A DNA stretch of 64,000 nucleotides, taken from assembly GCA_014871385.1 (NCBI GenBank), contig CM026431.1, forward strand, positions 5,555,089 to 5,619,088. The letters run 5' to 3'. Below the pieces are notes generated by a model. It was not told the origin of the DNA, did no database searches, and was given only the letters and a program-made list of their open reading frames with translations. This DNA is from Ceratodon purpureus. Taxonomy: Eukaryota > Streptophyta > Bryopsida > Pseudoditrichales > Ditrichaceae. The translations under genes and the position numbers were made by a program. Numbering within the stretch: position 1 is the stretch's first letter; each line of letters opens with the position of its first letter. Positions 54,168 to 64,000 of the stretch are shown here, piece by piece.

Positions 54168-54935
54168 GCGAATCAAAAATAGCCACGTCGACGTTCTTGA
54201 GCCCCCTGCCGGTTACAGATGGTTCATCGAACTCCAGTGGACAGAGGGCAACGTTTTTCCCAATTTGGGCAGTATTAACTTAGGTTTACCCTTGCAATTT
54301 GGGATTGAGAAGTCAATGTTCGTGAGACAGAGGAGCTGCTAGCCATCCATGAGAAGTACTGAACCTGAGGATTGGTGCGGTGGGGAGATTCGTTGAAGGA
54401 TTGCGAATTTACACGCATACGCTTCTGGGGTGGGTTTGGATTTTTAGGATGCACATTCATACCTGTGGGAACTGTTAGGAGAATGGGGTGCGGCGTTGAA
54501 TCGAATCTCCAATGCGAAGTCTATGATGGAGTCTCCGTGATGCGAAGTCTGAGAGATTGCTATTAGTTTCAGCTGTAAAGTTAGGGTTTTCAAGCTTGCA
54601 GTCATTCTCATCGTGTGGACGTTTGCATTTGTGGAGTGTTCTTCTGGTGATTAGGGGATAGTCTGAGGACGTTGTTGAACTGTGAGGGATTGGGTTCGTG
54701 TTCGTGCGAACATTCTTCGACATAAGGATGTGATCTGTTTGTTGCGTTTTAGGGTTCTCATTCCTAGATTCTGGTTTAGGTGTTTGCAGAGATGTTTTGT
54801 TTTTGTTTAGGTTTTTGAGCTCATGGATTGATTGGTGGTACTTATTAGGGTGCACAAACAATCTGGGCCAAGCGTCGAATAAGTGAGCTGCAGCTCGATG
54901 GTATGAATTTCGAATGAGGGATTAGGGAGAGAGAC
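54168..54935. promoter_or_regulatory. Upstream region of the PPR gene
   Basis: No coding signal. Presumed promoter and 5' leader of the EMB1270-like gene. Confidence 0.35.
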
Positions 54936-56543
54936 ATGGCTGCGATGATGGTGGCCGCGTCACCCAAAGCTGCGTTGTGGTGTCATTTTAGCAGCGTCTC
55001 AACTAGCAAGTGGACGTCGATCTCGCCTTCGATTTCCGTCTGCTGTGCAATGCGCCGAGAGAGGCCGGTTGACATAGAGGTAGCAGAAGAGGAGAAGGCG
55101 TTTGTGTACCGGCGAGCTTCAGCTGCAGAGAGATGGCCGAACAGTAGTGATGCACTCCAACAGCGGGCCGTGAGGGAATCGGTGGAAGAAATGAAGAGAT
55201 TGGGGAATGTGGGAGTGCAGGTTCGAGATGAAGAAGAGGGTGAAGAAAGGGAGCATCATGTGTCACCGATTTATGGCCTCATGAGGGACGACAAGGCCAG
55301 GGACAAAGCCAGGCAACGAGAGATTTTTAATCACCCGCAGAAGGATCAAACCAAGAGGCTGAAGAGGATGAACAAGTTGGCACTGAAGAAAGCGGTAGAT
55401 TGGAAAGACAGAACGGCGAGGCTGGCAGCTGCAATTTGTGAGCTGGAAGTTACAAGGCCGGTGGAGGATGTGCTTGAAGGCTGGCCAGAGCAGCTGAATA
55501 ACGAGGATTTATCTGTTGTGCTGGGAAATGTAGGAAGAGAGAATTGGCGACGGGCTCTGGAGCTTTATGAGTGCCTGAATCTCCGAAAATGGTATACTCC
55601 TAATACTCGCATGCTTGCAACTATTCTGAGCGTTCTTGGCAGAGCAAATCAAGTGGAAGTTGCCCGGGAGCTTTTCTTGAGGGCTGAGCCGGAGCTCACA
55701 GCTGATCATATTCAGGTGAGGTTCATCACTGGCTGTGGCTTTTTCTAATTAGTAGTAGGGATTGAATATCATGGAGCGATTTTGGAATCTGGTTTGACTG
55801 GGAATTGGATCAGTTGTTTTATTGCTGAAAGAGTGCAAAGCGGTATTTTCTTTGTTTTGCATATTCTTCTTAGATTATTTAGAGCATGACTATGCTTCCT
55901 ATATTTTTCAATCGTAGGTGGAAGGGCTAAGAGGATGCCCACATGATTCTTTCTAGTTACATCTTTGTTAGCTTCAGAGGTTGTGCCGTTGTTTTTAGCA
56001 AATGTTTCCTGAAGTTATGTGCATATTGTGACATGCTTGACACGTTGTTTGGGTTTTCCTTTATGACGAGCAGATGTATGGTGCTTAGCCTGTTGTTCTG
56101 CATAGCTTTTTACGTTAAACCAGTACATGATGTTTGACACAAATAGGAAAGCTGATGTTATGATCTCGTTGCAGGTCTTTAATGGAATTATGGGAGTTTA
56201 TGCGAAGCAAGGGAAATGGCAGGCGGTCCAGCAGATCCTTGAGCTAATGGAGTCAAGGGGTTGTGAGCCTGACATCATCACCTTCAACACAGTTATAAAT
56301 GCCCGGTGCAAGGGTGAGTTGCAGCCTGGAATGGCAATTGCCTTTTTGAAAGAGATGCGGAGAGCGCGTGTTAAACCAGATTTAATTACGTTTAACACTT
56401 TACTAGGTGGATGCATTGCAAACAAAAACTTCGAAGAAGCCAGGGAAATCGTCAAGGAAATGGTTCGGCTGGGTTATGAACCAGATGCGTACAGTAAGTT
56501 CTTGCTAGGGAAGAAGAAAACTCTACTTCAAGAAATTAGATGA
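54936..56543 (+). CDS. EMB1270-like pentatricopeptide repeat protein, prematurely ending
   Basis: Exons 54936-55715 and 56175-56543 give 382 residues. The basic, Ser-rich N-terminus could be a chloroplast transit peptide. Then come VEDVLEGWPEQLNNEDLSVVL, WRRALELYECLNLRKWY and ATILSVLGRANQVEVAREL, characteristic of the EMB1270 family, and PPR motifs (VFNGIMGVYAKQGKWQAV; ITFNTVINARCKGELQPG; ITFNTLLGGCIANKNFEEA). EMB1270 proteins normally run past 1,000 residues with many more repeats and act on chloroplast RNA. Here the frame stops after three. A strong donor (TACA|GTAAGTT at 56493/56494) falls exactly where the next PPR would start (..PDAY), but no PPR exon occurs before the TBCA gene 560 bp on. 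The locus is probably a truncated copy. Confidence 0.8.
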
Positions 56544-57057
56544 ACCTGAGTAGAAGCTGACTCTTGATCTGACTCAACTGGTTGGACTCTCTCACCAGTT
56601 AGTGTTCGATTAGTTGTACAATTTTGGCTCTTCAGTCAACGATACTGTTGGCCAGGTGATTACATCTGTACCCTATCACAAGAATATTGGAGAAAGGTTA
56701 ATCTATTATTTCCGAAACACTGCCAAGCATGTTGAAGAACCTCTGAATATCTTCGAAACGGAGGATGGAGAGGCATTGTGTGGAGTTGCAAATAGAGTCA
56801 GCCGACTCTGAATATGAGGAAATTGGATGATAGTGTACGATATCTATTCATTCATCGAAGTGGAGGACGTTGGACATTACAGGTTGTTGCAGAGAAGTTA
56901 GCTGGAATGTGTAGGAAAGTAACTGCAAGAACCCTATTATGGGACCACCTTGCAGAGGGACAGAGCACACTAGCACACGCAGGAGGTGCAGCTCCGGATA
57001 ACCTGAAGCTGACGTATTTGAAAATAGTCCTCTTCATCTATCTTCGTGAGAAGATTC
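56544..57057. other. Spacer between the PPR remnant and TBCA
   Basis: Two open stretches (56614-56811 and 56814-57086) look like chance ORFs. They show no PPR periodicity and no link to either neighbour. This must hold the TBCA promoter. Confidence 0.4.
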
Positions 57058-57904
57058 ATGGCGACAGTAAAGAATCTGAAAATTAAGACTGGAGTTTGCA
57101 AGCGTATGATGAAGGAGCTCCATTCGTATCAGACAGAAGCGGACAGAGAATGTGTGAAGACTGATAACATGAAGAATTCTCATGCTGACCCGTTCGACAT
57201 CAAGCAACAGGTAACACGTCATGTAGGTTGACAGGTTTTTGCGAATCAGTTGAAACATATATACAATAATGTGAATGATTACTTCTGTAGATAGTAGGAA
57301 TAGTCGGACTCTGGTTATGAGAAAATGGACTGACATTGATTAGCGTACCGAAAATTGTCTTAATGCATTCATGCGCTATAAAATTTTCTAGCAGACAGTG
57401 GTCGAGTATGATAGGGAATTTTGAGAGCTTTGGATGCCTGTTCGTTGAAATGGGTGAACGCAGAGAGGATTTTAGAATTAGCATTTTGTCACTGCTGGAT
57501 TTTCGAAAAATTAAACCCTTTTATTTCGAGTGTAAGGAAAAACTACATTGAGGGATGAGGGATGAGGGATTCTCAAGATAATTCTGGGCGTTTCAGGAGC
57601 ATGTGCTTGCGGAGTCCTGCTTGATGATATCAAATTGCAGGAAACGTTTGGAGACGGCTCTAACTGCTCTTGAGGCTGCTGTGGTAGGACACCATCATCC
57701 CTTCTATTTTAGTTTGGTCGAGTTTGTGTTTAAGGATTCGCTCTCTGGGTTGTCGTTTGAGATTCTGGTTACAGAAATAATTCATATGAGCTCGCGAAAA
57801 CATGGCAGGTTGAAGCAGAAGCAGAAACAACAGCAGAAGAGAGTGAAGAGCTATCAGCTGCCACGGAGTTGATTGCGCAAGTCAAACCCTTGTTTGCTGC
57901 GTGA
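57058..57904 (+). CDS. TBCA: Tubulin-folding cofactor A
   Basis: Exons 57058-57210, 57597-57683, 57809-57904 give 111 residues, the normal size. The hallmark N-terminus MATVKNLKIKTGVCKRMMKE is followed by LHSYQTEADRECVKT, DPFDIKQQ and LAESCLMISNCRKRLETALT. The protein is a three-helix bundle and the C-terminal helix is acidic (EAEAETTAEESEE). TBCA captures beta-tubulin released from the CCT chaperonin in the cytosol and protects it during alpha/beta-tubulin assembly. All three helices and both introns are intact, so the gene looks functional. The in-frame ATG 12 bp upstream is less likely as the start. Confidence 0.95.
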
Positions 57905-58378
57905 TCATCCTTATGGATTACTGTACCCTAGATGATTGCCATTGCACCAAAAGCTTGATGATTTTTTCTAAATGAAGACGCCAATAGGAATGATGGTTCT
58001 TTGTTAAACATATCATATCTGTGCATTCATTTCTCAAAAATCAACCTGGTCCTGATGTCCTATGTAAACTTCCAATTAAAGCTCATGATAGCCTTGCTTA
58101 CTGATCTGATATATAAAAGTTTCTCTTTTATTTCTTTTGGACAACAAGGCACTTATGTAAGCAATATGCTCATAAGAATAGTAAGAGAATCAAATGTTAA
58201 TATATCACTTCTACATAACTCAGGAATCTAGCTGAGTCATGTACCATATTCATACTCTGCTTACACAATCTTTGCAAGCGAGACCAAAGAATAATATTTG
58301 CTCAGCCCTCTACTCTTCGGGTTTGAGAAAAAAATCCTCAAACTTAGCCATGCCAACAGCCTCTGCCGAGCTGACACT
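57905..58378. other. Convergent spacer between TBCA and XTH
   Basis: AT-rich 3' flanks of both genes. Nothing else seen. Confidence 0.5.
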
Positions 58379-60804
58379 CTAACGACGAGGAAGTGTGCAC
58401 TCTTTTGGTGGCACAGGGAAACGCTTGTAGTCAGTGCAGTAGTTGTAACGCATACGCTCGGCGTAAATTGCATCCATGTTAGCAAGACGCTCCGCTGGAA
58501 GTGACCAAAAATAAGGATGGTTCCACCAGTTATCTGCCAATACACAAGGAATCATTTAGAATTCGGTCTTGGGCCATGTGTCAGTTATTCAAAATGAACT
58601 CCCAGTTGCAGTCAATGAATTTAGTACAGTCAATGAATTTAGTATAGCCTTCCACCATCTGTGCCAAGATCTATAATGTGTAACACCGCAATTGCATAGT
58701 TCGGGAAAATCATTTCAAATGCATGAAAATGTGATACTTTGAATACATTTTTAGACTTATAAAAGATGTGAACCTCAGTTGAATACAAGTCTTACTGTGA
58801 GTGGGGTGAGCGCAAGGAGAGGCATAGACGTTGTTGGGGTCGACTTGGCAAGCATCCAGGATGAAGTTGGTGTAAAGCACTTGGAAGGGCGAGTTGGACC
58901 AGTCGATCTTGTCGAGGCCTCCGCGGGTGGCCCAGTGAGAGCCATCGAAGATGCTCATGTACACCTGCATGGGCTTCGAGTTCAAGTACGCAATCCCTTC
59001 GTCTTCGTAGTTCTGGAAGATTCGGATCAACACCTCGTCTATGTACATTCTGCCCACATGCACGTTGCCCATATTTTCATCTCAGTAAATCGTCATAAAT
59101 TTTCCACTGCATCATAATCCCCTGAATACGGCTTTTTGAATTCGTCTAAAAATATGTGATACTTTGAATACATAAAACATATACTAAAAACTCCCGAGTG
59201 ACAGATTTTCTCAAAACAATTAGGTACCGGTAAAAAGATGACCATATTTTTAACTATTCTGATTTCAACCATCAGCAAGGTAATTAAGTCTATACCGGCT
59301 TCGTAACCATTATCTGTTTTGCATGTATGGGATGATCTGTTGGCAGAGTTAAGGTTTGGAATGCTGGTATAGAAGTTAGTCAACTGGCATGACAATGACC
59401 AAACGGGGCCAGACTGAGGTCATGTACAGAGGAACTTACGAGACTGTTTTATGGTTCCAGATGACACTGTAGTAGTGGTACTCTTCGGAGGGATCGAACC
59501 AAAGAGTGATGCGCTGCTCTCGCTCGCCAATGCCATTAGCGAAGATGTTGGTCTGGAGATGCCATTCGATTTGGCCTGTCACGGCATCGGTCTTGTTGCC
59601 CAGGAACTCGAAGTCTATTTCGCTGTGGTTGGAATTTGCTCCTCCTGGAGACGACAGCTGCCACATTTTTCATCAACAAATGACGCAGAGTGAGGATCAA
59701 ATCTGGTCTAGAGATCACCATGAGGTGGCGTAACTTTGGAAACTCTCAGACTCTGGGCATTGAAATGATAGTGCCATGATTTTAGGGTGCCAATGTAATG
59801 CGATGATCAGCCTACCGCTTACCCATATATTGTTGAACATATCACGAGCACCGGATAACAAAACTAACTCCAGAATTTTGCTTAATATCAAATAAACATC
59901 TATCTAGATTGATATTTCCAACTCACATTGAGTCCTTGGCCTGAGGAAATATAATTTCAGCAACATGTAAACAGGTTCTAATATGTTGAGATTAGCCTGC
60001 AAATCCTGCGATTGTTGTAACTCAATCTCTAGATGCCGTCATTGGATTGAATTGAAGTGCTTACGTAGAAGGTAGTTACTGTTCCGGCAGTGTTGCCCTT
60101 GGGCAACTTGATAGACGCTCGAAAATACCCGTTAAAGTAGGTGGTATTAGTCGACACAGTGGCACCTGCACGCATCAAGCCAGAAATTAAAAAGCGCAAT
60201 TCCAAACAGACAAACCTAAAAAAACCTAAAACACAATAATTAATAATTAAAAGTTAAAAAAATTAACATCGCCTTTTTGCCATCCTTCAAGCTAAAAATC
60301 AATGCGATTCTACCCAACGTCAGCTCACCAACAACCACACATTATTGATGATAAATGTCGTGTGTAACCGAGGACACACACCATCTTGACCACCCTGCAT
60401 TGCTAGCCCCAAATTTGTCTACTCTCATCAAAGCTTAGCCCTGAATCGTCATCAATTGTCCGTGACATTGGTCTTTCTAGCACAGAAATCTCTCATCAAC
60501 ATGCCCCTCTATTCGAACCATACTTAATCTGGATATCTTAAAAACTACTAAACCCATCTCTCAAAGCAAAGAAAACATCAGCAGAAAAACTAGCAGTCGT
60601 ACCATCAGAGAAGTTGCCGTTCTTAATCAGCTGCAGCTGCAACTGATCGCCCACCGCCCCCGCATTGTGCTCATTCCATCTCGCAACAAAATCTTTTGCA
60701 TATAAAGAACTCTGAAGGGGCAAATACTCCAACTGCGCTAACACTCCATAGCTCCAGAAACTCAACAACGTCACCAACACCACTGCAACCTTCGAAAACG
60801 CCAT
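58379..60804 (-). CDS. XTH: Xyloglucan endotransglucosylase/hydrolase (GH16)
   Basis: Minus-strand exons 60804-60603, 60165-60065, 59657-59440, 59049-58796, 58533-58379 give 309 residues. The signal peptide is [18 protein letters not shown]. The GH16 jelly roll has [22 protein letters not shown] and the active site [11 protein letters not shown] (residues 112-122; nucleophile Glu114, acid/base Glu118, helper Asp116). The usual Asp after His is Ser here. Next come [31 protein letters not shown] and [20 protein letters not shown]. The XET_C tail has [10 protein letters not shown] and PPKEC. It cuts and rejoins xyloglucan or related glucans in the cell wall. All exons and cysteines expected for the C-terminal domain are present, so it is probably active. 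Confidence 0.96.
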
Positions 60805-61830
60805 ATCAACAATATCTCACACCGCCAAACGTCCCATGAACCAAACTAGCGCACCCTCGGCACACAACACTGTCTCAAAACCGAACACATATACACCAAC
60901 TCCCTGTCTGCAAGCTCCTCCACCTCTCCACGTGCACAGTCGTCGATCAACTCACAAGCACAATCCAGCTCCCAACTAGCCTCCGAACCTGGTAAACCAC
61001 TGTTATAACCGATCACCAGGCAACTCACTCCTACTCACGCGTCCACCTACTAACATACCCGTTGCTTCGAACCCGCTAGAAGGCGAGCAAATCACTGCAA
61101 CAAGACAACATCCCTGCAGCTGGGGACACATGGTCGGAATCTAGACAAACTAGTTTAAAGAACCGGTAATTGCAGTGAATTACTCCGCACCACATCGTCG
61201 ATCAGGCTCTGGCAGGGACGGGACCCGTAATAAGTGGTGGATCGGCAGTCACCAAGGTAGGGTGCCCCTGATTGAGGGCGAGAGGACAAAGCTGGGCTGT
61301 AGCTGGAGCGATACGGAGTCTTCGGAGTCATGTGGAGGGCGCGACTGCGGGTACCACTGCAGATCAGTTAAAGTCCTGCATGCCGATCTAGACAGCGACG
61401 GAGTTGGCGAGATCTCCACTGCATCGACGGCGTGCGTTAATTGGGGCGAGCTCGGAGACCGAGTCCCGGAGTAACTTGGCTGCAGGGTTGCGTTTGTCAG
61501 GAGCTTTTTTGCGCATTTTTTTGGCTATGTGGGGGCTCTTGGGTTAGCCACGGTGGTAGGGGACTGTAGTGCGCGGAGGAGGGGTTAGGGGACCGGAAAC
61601 TGGTAATGGCATAGGAGGTGTGATAAAAATATGTAAGGGTTGGGGTCGGGTTGGGCGGATAGAGAGAGAGAGAGTGGAATTATTTTTTTTAAATGTTTCA
61701 GAGTTGTATTGAAGTTTTTGTGGATTTTTGAAGGTTAAAAAAGTAGAGTTTTAATAAGTGGGAGTAGGTGTTTATGAGAATGGTTGTTGGTTGGCTGTAA
61801 AAAGGACAAGTGTACAACTGTTAGTTGGCT
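60805..61830. promoter_or_regulatory. Upstream region of XTH
   Basis: The promoter region of the minus-strand XTH. A 99-codon open stretch at 61175-61474 on the plus strand is Ser/Gly/Asp-rich and has no homologue I recognise, so I do not call it. A short GA run lies at 61661-61675. Confidence 0.4.
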
Positions 61831-62070
61831 GATGAGGAGGCACCGACGTTAATAATGGAGAGCCACTGACATTGAGAATGAGGAGCCCTGGCACGAGCAA
61901 CATGTAGCTACTCACACTAATAATAGAGTGTTACTGGGACTAATAATAAAGAACCATTGACATCAACAATGGGGAGGCACTGACACTAAAACCGAAGAGC
62001 CACTCACACTGATGATGGGGAGCCATTGACATTAACTAAGAGGAGGCACTGACAATGAGGAATCGGGAAA
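61831..62070. repeat. Degenerate ~30-bp repeat
   Basis: Variants of GAGCCACTGACATTAATAATG recur about eight times (for example near 61859, 61943, 61974, 61997, 62028 and 62045), spaced roughly 28-33 bp. Copies differ by many substitutions. No frame is maintained. Confidence 0.65.
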
Positions 62071-62439
62071 TGGTACCATCATGAGCTATTACTTGGGAGG
62101 TCTAAAATAATAAATTGTTGGTTATTCTTAGTTATTGGCACCTTTACCTTAGGGGTAATTTAAAACACAATATTTTTTAGATGGATGAGCTTTGAATATG
62201 ACAACAACTCTTGGAAATCCTCATGGTATTTTTTTCTTAAATATTCCTTAATTTCTTTGAGCTAAATTTTATCTTTGCTTGTTGAGAACGCCAATTTTTA
62301 AAGGAATGGCACATTTTACTACTGTCCAATCTAAACTAATTTATAGCTATGCATTCAATTTCTCATAGTATTTTAATCATGATTATTTTAAAAGACAACA
62401 TGTCACCTTTTCATATACAACAAAAGTTAGTTGGATTAA

Positions 62440-63311
62440 CCCCTAAAGGACAATCATCCACATTTGGGCTTTTTTGGAATTTGGGCATGTACCTATGAAT
62501 GCAATTTACATCGGGATTTTCTGAAATTTTTATTGAAGGTGGGCCGTTCGGAGATCCTCGTGTAGGTATTTTTATTTTTCAATTCCAACATCGGGATCAA
62601 AAGTTATGAAGGTTTAAGTGTCAAACGCTGCTCGTTGGGCAGCTGCTGAAATTTTCTAAGCCACTGTGAATGCAGCAAATTCTGCCCAAAACTGCCCAAA
62701 ACTGCCCAAAATTGCGAAAATCTGCGAAAATCTGCCCAAAGAAAAAACTTTGAAATTCCACCAAAAATTGAGATTTTGATATTTTTCAAAAATAAAAATT
62801 TCTCTCTATAGAGAAGGCAGTAGAGCATGTTCCCACCGTTTGGATTTATAATCCAAATTTTTTTCATATGCTATTCTTATTGTCCAAAAACGGCCTTTGT
62901 TTGTGAATTTCAGTATACCCCCTAGTGGAAAATGATTTTTTTGGAAACCTTCCACAACTTTTTTGAATATAATTTTTTTTAATAAAATTAGCTAACTTAG
63001 TCTTCTTTGACGTGCATCAAAACCACCAAAATCCATAATGCAAAAAAATGGTTTTTTGGGCCTTCAAAATTCTGCTGTCCCCTTTTTTCGCAGTGAAAAA
63101 AAACTTGTTTTCCTACTTTGAACGTTATGATCTTGCAATTGGTGAAGAATGAGTGTGTGAGATTTGGTGGACATGTAGACTTGGTAGTTAACTACAAGAT
63201 CTTACGGTTAGATGTACCAAGAAAGACCCCTAGTTTGCCTAATCCACCTTGCTTTGAAGAGGGGCTGTTTTGAGGCAGTTTTGATGAAAAATACCCTCAG
63301 AATTTTAGGGG
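62440..63311. mobile_element. piggyBac-like MITE, copy 2
   Basis: An 872-bp segment flanked by TTAA at 62436-62439 and 63312-63315. It begins CCCCTAAAGGACAATC and ends AATTTTAGGGG (TIR CCCCTAAA). It is related to 27084-27734 across most of its length with an extra internal stretch that includes a (CTGCCCAAAA)n-like repeat at 62690-62750. No transposase ORF. Confidence 0.75.
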
Positions 63312-63315
63312 TTAA

Positions 63316-64000
63316 ATTTACAATATACAAGCTTCCTTTAATTATAAAAATAATAGTAGTGATAATAGTTCAATAGGTGATGTATTTAATTTTTTACAAT
63401 TAGTTTATCAAATCTTAATTTAAGCCATGCAATGACCTTAGTTAGACTTGCTCCTAGACCCACTTAATTTATACTTCACCCGAGTGAGAATTCTTGTCTA
63501 AATAATAGTTGATTAGAGAAAATGACAAAATGCCAAGGAAGATGGAAAAATATCTAAAGAATATATGATCAATCATTGTATATACACCAAAGGCAGAAGT
63601 CTACCATACACTCAATCCAAAAATCAACTTGATCCAAAAAAAAACTTCAATAATTCAAAAATACTTTAAAACCTTGAAAATAGCATAAATTCAAAGATGC
63701 AATCAACACATGGAAGAATATCATATTAGCTAAAACACAAAGAAAAGTTAGTAAATCCAAAAATTGCTCTAGAGGTCTTCGAAATGGCTTTGAATGATGG
63801 TAAGTTTGGAATAGTGGTATGCTTTTATCAAATTCATTACATCTAACTCAAACATTGAATGACTTTAATTCTTTATTATGATCTAAGTAACTACTAAGTA
63901 GTCATTAGGTATGTTACAAATACTAAAACTTGTTATCTACTAAGAACTCGTTAAGCATGTATGATCTTCATATGTGCGCATGGAGAGTGTGCATAGATTG
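63316..64000. other. AT-rich end of the window
   Basis: No gene, repeat or RNA feature that I can support. Confidence 0.5.

Noticed and set aside
56814-57086. 90-codon ORF between the PPR gene and TBCA
   Set aside because: No PPR periodicity, overlaps the TBCA start in another frame, and has no recognisable content.
61175-61474. 99-codon plus-strand ORF upstream of XTH
   Set aside because: No recognisable domain, composition-driven, and located in the expected promoter of the divergent gene.

Overview
The window is nuclear DNA from a land plant. Every gene I can assemble has GT-AG introns (a few GC-AG), the exons stay in phase across splice sites, and the gene content is plant-like: a xyloglucan endotransglucosylase, an EMB1270-type PPR protein, a plant acid lipase, a DOXC-type 2-oxoglutarate dioxygenase, a tubulin cofactor A and a TRM4/NSUN2 RNA methyltransferase. 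Introns of about 60-500 bp and a density of roughly one gene per 6-7 kb suggest a bryophyte-grade genome. A liverwort is my best guess, but the sequence does not prove it.

Layout. 0.4-9.8 kb (+): a large gene encoding an acidic N-terminus, a block of RNA polymerase II CTD-like heptads, a ParB/sulfiredoxin-like domain and a permuted, apparently degenerate N4/N6 DNA methyltransferase domain. Its first intron holds 11 copies of an invariant 24-bp palindrome spaced at 210 bp and then 424 bp. 10.3-12.4 kb: two divergent members of a protein family I do not recognise, in opposite orientations. 13.9-17.6 kb (+): a secreted acid lipase with a large low-complexity insertion. 18.3-25.1 kb (-): an 18-exon NSUN2-type tRNA m5C methyltransferase. 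25.7-29.7 kb: AT-rich decayed sequence with a TTAA-flanked, piggyBac-like MITE; a relative lies at 62.4-63.3 kb. 30.7-34.4 kb (-): an INO80 complex subunit (PAPA-1 plus HIT zinc finger). 35.4-38.3 kb: AT-rich, with a 120-bp tandem repeat. 38.3-40.0 kb (+): 2OG dioxygenase. 40.6-42.6 kb (-): deoxynucleoside kinase. 44.8-46.1 kb (-): seven-span membrane protein. 46.8-54.2 kb: a module holding a small Cys-rich gene and a Crypton/ZMYM-type (DUF3504) tyrosine recombinase, with GGTTACC/GGTAACC hairpins on both sides. 54.9-56.5 kb (+): a prematurely ending EMB1270-like PPR gene. 57.1-57.9 kb (+): tubulin-folding cofactor A. 58.4-60.8 kb (-): XTH. 60.8-64 kb: no convincing gene; degenerate repeats and the second MITE.

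The genes do not form an operon or pathway; they are independent plant transcription units. The two accessory segments most worth attention are the ParB/methyltransferase gene with its CTD-like repeat and palindromic intron array, and the tyrosine-recombinase module bounded by hairpins. Gene models come from hand reading of splice signals and frame continuity; no search or transcript evidence was available.
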